A DNA stretch of 64,000 nt. Source: Buddleja alternifolia (taxonomy: Eukaryota; Streptophyta; Magnoliopsida; Lamiales; Scrophulariaceae). The first letter of the stretch is position 1, and every line of letters starts with the position of its first letter. Below, piece after piece: positions 45,700 through 55,543 of the stretch. Both the position numbers and the translations under genes were made by a program. The notes beneath the pieces are model-generated. The model worked only from the letters and a program-made list of their open reading frames with translations, was not told the DNA's origin and made no database searches. The stretch is taken from the NCBI GenBank assembly GCA_019426215.1, contig CM033405.1, positions 8,595,001-8,659,000 of the forward strand, in the 5' to 3' direction.

Positions 45700-46419
45700 G
45701 GGGACCCATACTATAGAGTATACATATCCTACTTTAATGACTTAGATGCTAGCAGGCTGGAAAAGTATTTATGCTTGCCTCCCTTGTTCAAGGTATTGGT
45801 TCCAAATTCTAGAGATTGCCTTCATGCTCCTCCCGAGGGGTACATGTGTTTCTTTGTTGCCCAAGTAGAGGCTGGCTTGCATTTTCCCATCCCGAGCCTA
45901 TTTGAGGAGATATCGAGAATATACGGGGTGCCTTTGTGTCAGTTATCGCCTAACTCCATAAGCCTCATTTCCTCCTTCGCCATAGTGCCCTCTTATTGTG
46001 GGGAAACTCCATTAACTCCAAATTTTTACTCTTTTTTCCAACTTAAGAGGTTAGAGAAAGGGCTATTTTACCTCACTTCGCGATTTGGTGTCAAGTTTTT
46101 GAGACATAACTTTAGAAACCATAGGGAGTGGAGGAGGAATTATTTTTTCATTTCATCCCCGAATTCATGGAATTTTCCCCATATGTGGCTAGATGAGAAC
46201 CCGGTGCACCAAAAATTTTCGATGAGGGACAGGTCCCCTGAGCATAAGCATGTTTTAGGTATCTTGAATAAGAGGGTGTATGACATTCGCCAACTGGTTT
46301 CTGATGACTTGTTAAGTCACTTTGGCTTGAGCCCTAATCGGGTGCAACTTTCGGGTGACCTCGGTATACCTCAGCTACCCCCCTTTACTTATAATGCTAT
46401 CTTTAGGTGGTGGTACTGA
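45700..46419 (+). pseudogene. Antisense ORF of the Tat element, Transposase_28-like, truncated
   Basis: The plus strand, opposite to gag, encodes about 230 residues: DASRLEKYLCLPPLFKVLVP, PPEGYMCFFVAQVEAGLHFP, LCQLSPNSISLISSFAIV, FSMRDRSPEHKHVLGILNKRV. The E-A-G-L-x-F-P...L-x-Q-L-x-P-N-S pattern matches PF04195 (putative gypsy-type transposon) and parallels the minus-strand ORF of the Tat element at 61.5-64 kb. Antisense extra ORFs are a known trait of the Tat lineage. No good ATG is seen upstream, and stops lie before about 45700. The 3' end overlaps the end of gag by about 45 bases, so pol and the rest of the antisense gene appear deleted at this junction. Confidence 0.75.
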
Positions 46420-48395
46420 TTCCACTCCCTTGATCTTGGAGGCCTCCTCCATATTTACATACTTCTCCACCCTTGCCAGCAGATTATCAAAACTAGGCGC
46501 GGGCTTTTTAGCTAGCGACCTAAAAAAGTCGCCATCTTTGAGCCCCTGAGCGAATGCATTACTCAACACATCCGCGTTGACAGAAGGTACCTCTAAGGCT
46601 GCCGTATTAAATCTTTGAATATACCCCCTCAGGGATTCGTTGTCCTTCTGTCGTATGTTGAATAGGATAAGAGAAGTCTTCTGATACTTCTTACTGCTGG
46701 CGAACTGGTGAAGGAACATCGAGTTGAATTCCTTAAAAGAATTGATAGAATTGGGAGCAAACTGATTGAACCACTGCTGAGCAGACCGCGTCAGAGTGGT
46801 CAAGAATACCCGGCATTTAACTCCATCTGAGTACTGTTGAAGTAATGCACAGTTCTCAAATTTCCACAGGTGCTCATTGGGATTCGATGATCCGTCATAC
46901 TCAGACACATTAGGTGTCCTGAAGTTATTGGGTAGCTCGTCAGCCAGTATCTGGGGCCCACAGGGAACTTCCCTTGGTGGATTATGTGTGCTAACTCCAA
47001 GGCGCTGTCGCATTTCTCTCATCTCCTCTTGCATACCCTCGAACCTCTCTACCATATTGTTATGAGGTCCTCTTATCACATCCTTCTCGGGTTCATTAAT
47101 GCCTGTGTATGTCGAGGATGTCCTTAATTGAGGACCGTGCGGCACAGCCAACTGTGGGGACACCATTCTTGCATCCATCGAAGGGACCATTATAGAAGGA
47201 GCCCTTGGGGCATGTAGTGCAGGTTGAACTTCACTTCTCATGCCTGTTGAAGGGAAAACAACAGCCTCCGGAAGGGGTATCATCATTGGAGCACCTTGAC
47301 AGGGAGCAACGGGGGGAAAAACTGCCGCATTAGGAGTATAAGGGTGCACCGGGAAGCTGTTTCCTAGATGGGACACCTGAAAAGATGAAGCTTGCTGATC
47401 ATGTGTCGTGGAGAAGTTATGTCCCGTATTAACCATCTGGGAAGCCGGAGCACACTAATTGTATGCTATAGGGACGCTGTTTCCCATATTGGTCGCCGGG
47501 GACGCTGGAACTTGCAGATTGTACATCGCTAGGACACCATTCCCCGCATCGGGCATCTGAGAGACTAGAGCCCGGGGATGATATACAGCTGGAAAGCTAT
47601 TATCCAAGTTGGGCACCTGAGGAGCTAAAGCTCGCGAATGATATCCCATGGGGAAATTGTTTCCCATACTGGACACCTGAAGAGTTGTAGCCTGAGGGTG
47701 GTACACAGCTGAAAAGTTGTTTTCCAAACTGGACATCTGGGGAGCAGGAGCTCGCAGATTATACCCCGCCGAGAGGCTATGCCTTATATCGAACACCTGG
47801 AGAGCTAAAGCTCGCGGATGGTTCTGGAAGGCTGTTCTCCACATTGTACACATGGGGAGCAGGAGCTCGCAGATTATACCCCACCGAGAAGCTATGCCCT
47901 ATATCGGACACCTGGAGAGCTGAGGCTTGCGGATGGCATACAGCTGGAAGGCTGTTCTCCACATCGGACACCAAAAATGGAGTTGTTTGAGCGACACCCG
48001 CAGTAGGAGGCTTGATGCTCATCACACCCGACGGTGGAAGTGTCGGGTTGGTAACTGCTTGAGTAGGTTCTATTACCATTCTGGTAACGGTGGACTCGGA
48101 TACCACTCCTGCTACCGTTTGATGTGAAATGGGCCAGTGCGATTCCATGCTTCTAGCATTCCTCCTTACGTACACGATTGGAGGGGCATCTGGCCTCCAT
48201 AGGAATCGTCAAAGGCGGCTGTGAAGCAACACGAGCCGGCGGCTCCATGGCTTGAGGACCGGCTGAAACTGCTTTCGAATCTGCGATGGGGGCGGATGAT
48301 ATCGCCAAGTTCACCTCCACTCCCGTGGTTTGAATAACTTGATTTTCTCTCGATGATGAAGTATGGATCTGTTGATTTTCTCCAAAAGTCGCCAT
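46375..48395 (-). pseudogene. Tat-type gag with repetitive N-terminus (broken)
   Basis: The N-terminus starts near the ATG at 48395 (MATFGENQQIH) and shifts frame near 48165 into a second segment (48175-47777). The frame is lost again inside a 60-bp tandem array (a 5-base deletion near 47820), continues at 47853-47456, meets a TAG at 47453-47455, and then runs 47436-46375. The last segment carries a retrotransposon gag domain: NVSEYDGSSNPNEHLWKFEN, LTTLTRSAQQWFNQF, FNSMFLHQFASSKKYQKT, LRGYIQRFN, FAQGLKDGDFFRSLAKKP. No zinc knuckle or protease follows. Not functional as it stands. Confidence 0.85.
47345..47975 (-). repeat. 60-bp coding minisatellite (about 11 units) in gag
   Basis: Units of 60 bases start at about every 60 positions from 47351 (GGGAAGCTGTTTCC, GAGAAGTTATGTCC, GGGACGCTGTTTCC, GGAAAGCTATTATCC and so on). 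In protein this is a 20-residue repeat such as YHPQATTLQVSSMGNNFPMG and YHSRALAPQVPNLDNSFPAV. One unit near 47820 has lost 5 bases, breaking the frame. The 20-residue phase is retained across the later stop codon. Confidence 0.9.
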
Positions 48396-48420
48396 CAATA
48401 CTCACGTCTTCAACTCAGAT

Positions 48421-48438
48421 TTCCCACAGACGGCGCCA
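48421..48438 (-). other. Primer-binding site of the pol-less Tat element
   Basis: Minus-strand TGGCGCCGTCTGTGGGAA, two bases from the LTR at 48441. The identical 18-mer is the primer site of the Tat element at 55493-55510, which ties the two elements together. Confidence 0.88.
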
Positions 48439-48440
48439 CT

Positions 48441-49075
48441 TGATGCGGTTCAATTTTACACCAATAAAGTCGTGCTAATTAAAAACGCGACTTTATTTAT
48501 ATACGTATGAGAAATCTAACTTTTATGGAAGATGAATAATTTTGTGAAATGAATGCCAAACTTTTATTAAAAAAATAGGCAAAAGAGACTTTAAATTTCC
48601 TCTCATTAATGCTTGAAACCTTCTCCAAAGAAAATGAAGAACATAAAAATAATATACTTTTTTCTTGAATTGTGAATCTAAAATTACAAAGAATAGAAAT
48701 TCTCCTATTTATAGGCCTTCATGGCTGAATTCTCTCCCCTCTCTCTCTTAGGAGTGGCTGGCCACTTCTCCATTTTTTGGGGGAGATGATGATTCATCTC
48801 CCCTTCTTTGAGGGATATTAGGTAGGATTGGATACGATTTGATTTTTATCCAATCTTATCCCTTCTCGAGCTATCTTTCTTGATCCGAGCCTTCCACCAT
48901 TTCCTCGAGCTATCTTTCTTGATTCGAGCCTTCCACCGTTTCCTCGAGCTATCTTTCCTCATGAATGCATATTCGTTTAGGCCTCCCCGTCTTTTTTAGC
49001 TAGCTTCCTCGTTTTTATGTGGGCCCATCCTTTGAAAGACCGGATGTTACATCACAATAATTTGCAGGCATATCA
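48441..49075 (-). repeat. 5' LTR of pol-less Tat element
   Basis: TGATGCGG...GCATATCA, 635 bases; partner of 39036-39669. Confidence 0.92.
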
Positions 49076-49094
49076 CAATTTATTGAGAGCAAAA

Positions 49095-49298
49095 CCCAAG
49101 ACTTGTTGGTCTAGTGATATCCACATCCCACTTTATGTGAGAAGTTTTGAGTTCGAATCTAAGCTGCCACACGTTGTGGCTCTTCACTCCTTTATGGAGC
49201 TAGATAGAGTCTTTATGGCTCAAAATTAGAACTATCAATCCGGGTTTATCGGGTTAGATATATAAGTATCCCCTTCCTCTTCAATTAAAAAATATATA
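49095..49298 (+). mobile_element. tRNA-derived SINE with perfect target duplication
   Basis: A box-A-like TTGGTCTAGTGAT (about 49105-49117) and a box-B-like GAGTTCGAATC (49149-49159) mark an internal RNA polymerase III promoter. The element ends in an A/TA-rich tail. The flanks TATTGAGAGCAAAA (49081-49094 and 49299-49312) are identical over 14 bases. Length 204 bases. It sits 5 bases beyond the Tat LTR's flank. Confidence 0.9.
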
Positions 49299-49312
49299 TA
49301 TTGAGAGCAAAA

Positions 49313-49444
49313 AGATTTTTCATTTTTTTCTTTCCCTATTTCCACCACCACACCACACCGCTCGATGAATTATCCCTCTGCCACCACCATCACTGCAACT
49401 TAACACCAAGCACCACAATGTGCCACCTTACCACTATCGCCACT
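49313..49444. other. Spacer with CCACCA-rich text
   Basis: Short CACCACC-rich stretch; no gene recognised. Confidence 0.4.
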
Positions 49445-50130
49445 TTACAAAACCGCCATGTCCACGCTGTTGGGAAACATTGTAAAAATGAAAACGTAGC
49501 TGAAATTCAATTTCCAAGTGGTTAAGTTGGTTAGTATATTCAATTTTACAGTAAGATAACAAAACTCTTCCTCTTGTAGCGTGGTGGTAGAGATTTCCTC
49601 CCCCTTTGTCTTTTCTACTCGTCTAACGAGCGGTAGCTTCTTGTAATCCAAGCAACTAACGTGTCCTTGCCTCTGGATTTCATGCCAGGATAAAATATGA
49701 GACTTCCTCTTCTTTTTCTTTGCAGGAGCGGTGATTGAAGAGAGGGAGTCTGAGAGAGTTTGACTTTTAGCTTTCTTTTCAGTTGGAAGAATGCCCGACT
49801 TGGAGGCTAGGTTTTTAAGAGGAGTAGTTAAACTCCTCAAAACTTCTTCCGCCTCTTGATCAATCCGGATCTTCTGTTACACATTTTGTGTTACACTTTC
49901 TGTTACACGCACAGATGCGTGACAAGTGTATACATGGGCTGTTAAGATATGGAGAAAGAAATCTCAGATTTTTATCCATATTATATAATTTTCTATTTCC
50001 ACATCCTAACCGCCCGTGTATACACGTGTCACGCATCTGTATGTGTAATAGGAAGTGTAGGACGAAAAATGTAACAGAAGATTTGGAATTGCCTCTTGAC
50101 CTATGCGCATATGCTTGTGACTCCAAGTCA
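49445..50130 (-). pseudogene. Unrecognised gene fragment interrupted by a MITE
   Basis: If the MITE at 49860-50090 and one 9-bp duplication are taken out, a minus-strand frame reads continuously from about 50125 through RIGQEAEEV into LRSLTTPLKNLASKSGILPT, a KKKKRKSHILSWHEIQ segment and CLDYKKLPLVRRVEK. The lysine-rich character and frame continuity across the insertion suggest an old exon, but I do not recognise a family. It lacks an upstream start and has no supported splice sites. It may be chance. Confidence 0.3.
49860..50090. mobile_element. Mutator-type MITE with 9-bp duplication
   Basis: Arms of about 90 bases pair: CTTCTGTTACACATTTTG, CAGATGCGTGACAAGTGTAT against ATACACGTGTCACGCATCTG and AATGTAACAGAAG. 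The flanks GCCTCTTGA (49851-49859 and 50091-50099) are a perfect 9-bp duplication. 231 bases, no coding capacity. Confidence 0.88.
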
Positions 50131-50148
50131 TACGCCTTGCGTGTGACA

Positions 50149-50181
<33 letters not shown>

Positions 50182-51364
50182 TTAAATAAAATATAAATGT
50201 ATACATGTATTAAATTAACTTAATTATATAACTAATTAGTTCAGCCAAATAATTAATAAATAAATATCCTAATATTTTTATTAAATAATAACTAACTCTT
50301 CTTCCAAAAAGTCATCTATTGAATAAACGATACGTAAGTACCAATTCTTCCCTTAAGTCAAATATGTGACTCCAAATTTATTCATTTAAGCGCAAATCTT
50401 TTAAGTTCATCGTAATTGGCAATAAGAGGATTCTAAATATATCGGCGACACCTAGCCAATCATGTTGCCTCACATTGTAGCCCAACCGAGCTCGAAAGAG
50501 TGGATCACGTTGAACCTTCCAATTGTGAATACCGTATGAGTATAAAACTTTTGCTCTTGTATTCTAGTCAAGTGAAAGTCACGAATTTGTCAAATTTACA
50601 GGACTTGACCATATGCATAAATCACAGTAAGATGAGATCCTAAGCTTCCTCCCGTGCATGTTCTATAGGAGTGGCCCTATTGTTTTGGCCAAAGACTTTT
50701 TGATCTCACTTGTGATTGCAGAAGATACGCAATTGTTTGCTTATGAAAAAATAAATCTCATCTTGGTGATCGATTAAGACTATTTAATTTTACTTCTCTT
50801 CGCTTCACTTTTTTTTCCTTCTATTCTTTCATGTGTTACTAAATTTAATTAAATTTAGCTCAAAAAACTTCATAGAAATTTTTATTTTTTTACACACAAT
50901 ATCTATTGTGCCTTACCGACTAGTATATAATAATGACAGTTCGATTTGGTGCAGTTTGGTCCAAAACCGCCACCAAATCGATCTTACAACACAATTTTCT
51001 TTAAAAACCTAAACCGGGTTTACATAAGAATTTGATAAAAATAATTTGGTGCGATTCAGTTTGAGAGAGAGATTTGGACAGTTTTACAAAATTGTTGCCG
51101 AACTCTAATAAAAATCAACACTTTTTTCATATTAGGCGACTGATCACTGATTTTCACTCTTAATTAAGAAAATCTCCAAATTAAACCCTACTTTTTGTTT
51201 TTTCTTTTAATTCAAGACGAGAGAATACCTTGACTCAACAAACTTGGTCCTATAATTTTTTAATCATGACTATACAAATTCTATAAAACAGAAAAATCAC
51301 AATTTGTAATCACATAAAAAATAAATAAAAGCTGATACTAGCTAACAAACGGGTTAAACCCTTC
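50100..51364. other. Spacer before the pseudogene copy, no gene
   Basis: AT-rich with a TA run at 50153-50181. About 50935-51110 (GGTGCAGTTTGGTCC...GGTGCGATTCAGTTTG) resembles a worn hAT-like MITE. AAACCCTA near 51184 is a lone telo-box-like site; the site II cluster of the functional gene is not present here. Confidence 0.4.
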
Positions 51365-51890
51365 TCTTCGAAGAAAGCAAATTTCAGTGTCTTTTCCTTC
51401 CCTCCATTCCTTCCTTTCATAACACCATTTTGTCTCTGTATCTGCACATTTCAAACTGCCCTCCCCCTCAGTCTCTCTCTATTCTCTGAACATACAATAC
51501 AAAGGTTCGTATATCTATATTACTTTTTGATAATTTCGTATATCTATCTGTTAGGATAAAGGGCACAAGTGGAAATTCATGAGCTGGGGGCACAAGTGGG
51601 AATTTATGAGCTGGGAACAAATTGTGTTTTACTAAGAATTGGCTTAAATGCGGATTCCTTAGGGGAGTTAGAGTTTAAACAGAATTAGTTAGCTTAAATG
51701 CGGATTAGGGCTCCCTCCAGCTGAATCTTACCATAAATACCATTCATTACTGTTGATAATACTGAATTACTTTGCCTAATTAGCTTTCTTTCCAGTTTAT
51801 AATGGTTTCCCTTGATGGCAGAGTTACTTGGTTTGAATGACAAGAGAGTTTTCTGTGTTGCTTATTGACTCCTATACAGACATATCACCT
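51365..51890 (+). other. Leader of the J-domain pseudogene copy
   Basis: The pyrimidine-rich leader (TCTGCACATTTCAAACTGCCCTC, CTGAACATAC) matches the functional gene's first leader exon, and the block before the ATG (CAGAGTTACTTGGTTT, AGAGAGTTTTC) matches its second. Between them lies unrelated text (about 51548-51790), with small direct repeats around GGCACAAGTGG and GGCTTAAATGCGGATT, in place of the original 1.27 kb intron. Confidence 0.65.
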
Positions 51891-54196
51891 ATGGATTGCA
51901 ACAAAGATGAGGCTATTCGCAAATTGCTGAGAAGAAGATAGAATATAATGACTTTGAAGGGATTGCTTTGAAAGCACAGAAACTGTACCCAAATCTTGAG
52001 AATGCTACCCAGCTTCTGAGCATCTGTGATGTTCACTGTTCGGCTCTAAAAAGGGTGTTGGGGGGAAAGGACTGGTACGGGATACTTCAAGTTGAGAACT
52101 TGGCTGATGAGTTGACCATCAAGAAGCAATACGAACGCCTTGCGCTTGATCTCCATCCTGGTGCTGAGGCTGCTTTTAAATTGGTTCGTGAAGCAAATGC
52201 AGTGCTTTCGGACCCCACAAAGAAGTCTTTATATGGCAGTAAGATTAGAGCAGATAAATCTGCTTCTGTAAATCCACCATCACATCATCCGAGTAGAAAT
52301 GCTCAATTTAACGAGCAATGTGGTGTTCAGAACAATGTTTCTAATGGTTTTAGCAGTCTGAATCAACATCAAGCGTCCCTTTCAGGCAGGAAGTATTCTG
52401 GAGCCGCTGCCCATATTACATTGTAGACTACCAGTACAATAGGAAGTTTGTTAACACAACTTTGCGCTGCCATAATTGCAGAAAAGATTTCATGGGTTAT
52501 GAAATAAGTGGTCAAGGTGTTCTTGCGGGATCCAAATGTGTTTCACCAAATGCTCAATATGTGCCTTCGAAACCCAGTGTGAATCAATCTGCTGGTTTTC
52601 ACGAAAAAGGGAATGACCAGGGTAAGTTCACAACGGGTATCGAAAATAACAAGGGATCTTCAGCATCAAAGGCAGGATCTCAGCAGACAGCCAGTAGGAA
52701 ACCAGTTCGACCAGAATCAGGTGCTCGTACTGAAAGTGTTTCCGAAGTTATCCGGGCAGAAAATGCCGCCAAAGTCGGTGGGGATTTGAATGCCAAAGAA
52801 ACAGATAGCCGTGATGTTAATTCTTCGCGTGAGATAAAGAAAGGTGGAAAATGTAATGGTGATGCAATTAATCGAGAGGCAGGAGACCTGAAAAATAAAA
52901 CCAAGAAGATGGTAGTAGAATCCAGTGAGAGTTGTGATGTGTCAAGTGAATCTAAACTAGAAGATCTGACCACTGAGGAGAATTTCTGCGATCCCGTAAT
53001 AGATTTGGATTCTGGCTCTATTCGTGCCCATTTTCAACAGATACCATCTAGGAAAAGGCAATATGTATCCTATAATGAAGGTCTCAATGATCTTCCCAGC
53101 TCTCTCAAGAGATCACAAGCACATAAATTATCAGAAGAGAATGGAAATGAGCAAAAGGATGCTTTCACAAGTGGAGATTCAAAGCATGATAATCAAAATA
53201 GTGTCCCTGGTAAGGCAGATTACTCCAAGTCAGAATCTAAGGAAATGGGAACTGTTGATAAAGAAGTCAAGTCGGGAGGAAAAGCTGGTGGTAAGTCAGA
53301 TACTGGTGCTGATACAATAGAAATAGAAAGTGATTCCGACCGAGATTCATTTTCTGATGATAATTCAAACAAGGGCATATCTCAATGTGCGGACCTGGAA
53401 TTTAATGATTTTGATAAGAATCGAGATGAGAGTTGTTTTGCTGTTAATCAATTCTGGGCTTTATACGATGATGTTGATAACATGCCTAAATTCTATGCTA
53501 AGGTGAAGAGAGTACATACTTCTCCATTTGAATTGAGCTTGACATGGCTAGACGCTGATCCAATAGAGTACCATTACTTAAAATGGGTAGAAAAGGAGTT
53601 ACCAGCTGGCTGTGGCCGTTTTAAGCTTGGTATAACTGAAAAGACATCACGCCGGCTTATATTCTCTCATCAAGTGCGTTGTGAGAAAGGCAAGAAGAAA
53701 GGTTCTATGATCATATATCCAAGAGAGGGGGAAGTTTGGGCTCTTTTCAAGGATTGGCATTTAAGCTGGATATTTTAGTCGGAGAATCATAAAGAGTTCA
53801 CTTATGAAATTGTGGAAGTGCTTGCAGATTTTGACTCGGTTGCTGGCATAAAAGTCTGTTGCTCGGATAAGGTGGGAGGATTTGTGAGCCTTTTTCAGAG
53901 AAGTAGCCAAAGAGAGACCAACTCTTTTCTAATAGGGACCAATGAGCAGTACAAGTTCTCCCATCTCGTTCCATATTTCAAAATGAGAGGCACTGAAAGA
54001 GAAGGTGTGCCGATGGATTCTCTTGAACTTGATCCTGCTTCCCTACCCCTAAATCCTGATGACTTGTATTACCCTGGCAAAGCAAAGATGGAGAGTGAAA
54101 ATATGGATCCTGGTGATAATTGTGGATTCAGAGAGAATTGATGGTGAAGTTTTCAATCCCCGGTGATCTTCTATAGGATTAAAATGCAACGTGAAG
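51891..54196 (+). pseudogene. Dead paralogue of the J-domain/DUF3444 gene
   Basis: Alignable to 21732-24098 over its whole length. Lesions seen: a 7-base deletion after codon 9 giving a stop at 51939-51941; an in-frame 9-base loss; an 18-base loss that removes DKNRFP, so the J-domain HPD is gone (reads HPG); a frameshift and TAG at 52424-52426 within the zinc-ribbon region; a TAG at 53776-53778 inside DUF3444 (SWIF-stop against SWSSEPE); and a deletion of about 70 bases near the end followed by a stop at 54139-54141. Two long open stretches remain (51968-52426 and 52462-53778), which an ORF finder would mistake for genes. The copy gained a 13-residue segment (SEVIRAENAA-type) or the other lost it. 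Confidence 0.93.
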
Positions 54197-54868
54197 TAAG
54201 TTTTGTAGTCGGATCATATAAATATGAGAAAAGCAAGAACCAGGCGGTAATAAGTCCACTTAAAGCAAATATTTTGTCTTGTAATTAGCCATGAAATGCT
54301 GTCTTTCCAGAAAAGCTATAACCTGTAAGGAGGTTACTTATTTCCAACTGTAAAGTATTGTGACTTTGGGTTTGGGACCTCAGGTATTTCTAAAGCAGGA
54401 CAGTTATGACTCAAGGGGTTAGCAGATGGACTGTGAAGGTCTATGTTCAGATTTGAGGAAACTTTGGCCGACCTGTCTTGAAGTTCCCAAGTAGCGTTTA
54501 GGACATGAGCACAATTATGATGCTGCCTTTTGACATTCAGATGTCCTTTGTTTGATCATATCTAAAAGGAAGTTTGATGAATGTTAGTGACATAGTGTTG
54601 ATGTTACTAGGAATGATTTATTCTGCAAATTGAATGGGCTGAATGTTACGTGATCTTGCAGTAGGGAGGATGACCGTGCTCCAATTCTTTTGATTTTGTT
54701 TCCTTTGTTCTTTTGACCGTGGAGAAGCTCTTATTTCCAATGACTTGTTTGTTAAGATGGAGGGAAAAGGTTAAAAGTTGGATCTGCACGAGAAGGCAAA
54801 GGTTGCTTCCATCTATTTGTCAAAGCACAAGTAAGATAAACGACCCATTTCAACAAAGTATGCATGTG
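54197..54868 (+). other. 3' flank of the pseudogene, shared with the functional copy
   Basis: Matches 24099-24735 with indels. It ends at GCATGTG, where the Tat LTR begins, so that element inserted into the duplicated block after the duplication. Confidence 0.75.
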
Positions 54869-55490
54869 TGATATACCAAAAGGCCCCTCGAATATTCGAC
54901 CTTGGATTACCTCGTATTCCTTAAATGTATATACTCGTTAGGCCCATCTAGAGCCTCGTATACGATGCAACGAGGTAGGTTGCATATCCGGTCCCTATAA
55001 TTATAGTATTTGCAATACACTCCAAGATCCGCGTGTTTTTGTAACTCGGATAGGGTCGGTTTATGGCCCGACCCGGTGGGCATCGAATCTGTACCATCCA
55101 TCACATACACGTGTAAAAGATCAGCAGGGAAGACGTCCTATCTGTCATTCACTCTACAGTACAGCGTGGAAACTCTATAAATACCGTCATTTATGAAGAT
55201 TTGAGGGCGGATAATTGGAGCAATAAATACTACGATTAATACATCGTGTGGCTCGGATTATTCGAAGACTTGAGAGTACGATCCTATAATATAAATACAA
55301 GGTACACTCGTAATACGAACGATAGATATCACACTTACCGAATTCGAACTACGTTTAGACTTGATCCTTGTTAGGTACGTAGGCAGCTCGATAGTATCCG
55401 AGTGCAGTCTATAATTCAGAGAGCCCATTTATTGTTGTGTATTCGAGGTATTCTTGACTGAGAGCGTAGGGTAAAATCTGTGCTAAATCA
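54869..55490 (+). repeat. 5' LTR of the second Tat element
   Basis: TGATATACC...GCTAAATCA, 622 bases, with TATAAATA at 55176-55183 in a leader-like second half. The primer site follows after 2 bases. The 3' partner is outside the window. Its sequence is not obviously similar to the LTRs of the pol-less Tat element. Confidence 0.82.
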
Positions 55491-55492
55491 GT

Positions 55493-55510
55493 TGGCGCCG
55501 TCTGTGGGAA
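55493..55510 (+). other. Primer-binding site of the second Tat element
   Basis: TGGCGCCGTCTGTGGGAA, identical to the site at 48421-48438 (minus). Confidence 0.88.
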
Positions 55511-55543
55511 ACTACTCGAGGGTCGCTGAAATCAGAAGTAGGG

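Larger units (their letters stand above)
39036..49075 (-). mobile_element. Tat-type Ty3/gypsy element without pol (10 kb with nested insertions)
   Basis: Two LTRs of 634 and 635 bases frame gag (minus) and an antisense ORF (plus). Flanks are CAATA and CAATT (4 of 5 matching). A primer site TGGCGCCGTCTGTGGGAA lies beside the right LTR and a purine tract (AGTAGGGGGACTT, minus strand) beside the left LTR. There is no protease, reverse transcriptase, RNase H or integrase, so this is a non-autonomous copy. Its interior later received a solo Copia LTR (39865-41399) and a Mutator-type element (42027-45063). Without these two insertions it would be about 5.5 kb. Confidence 0.88.

Noticed and set aside
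46800..48127. Plus-strand ORFs opposite gag
   Set aside because: Shadows created by the in-phase 60-bp repeat.
49106..49160. Possible tRNA gene (box A and box B present)
   Set aside because: No cloverleaf or acceptor stem; tail and 14-bp duplication show it is a SINE.
51968..53778. Two long ORFs that look like separate J-domain and DUF3444 genes
   Set aside because: Comparison with the intact copy shows they are pieces of one pseudogene broken by stops and frameshifts.
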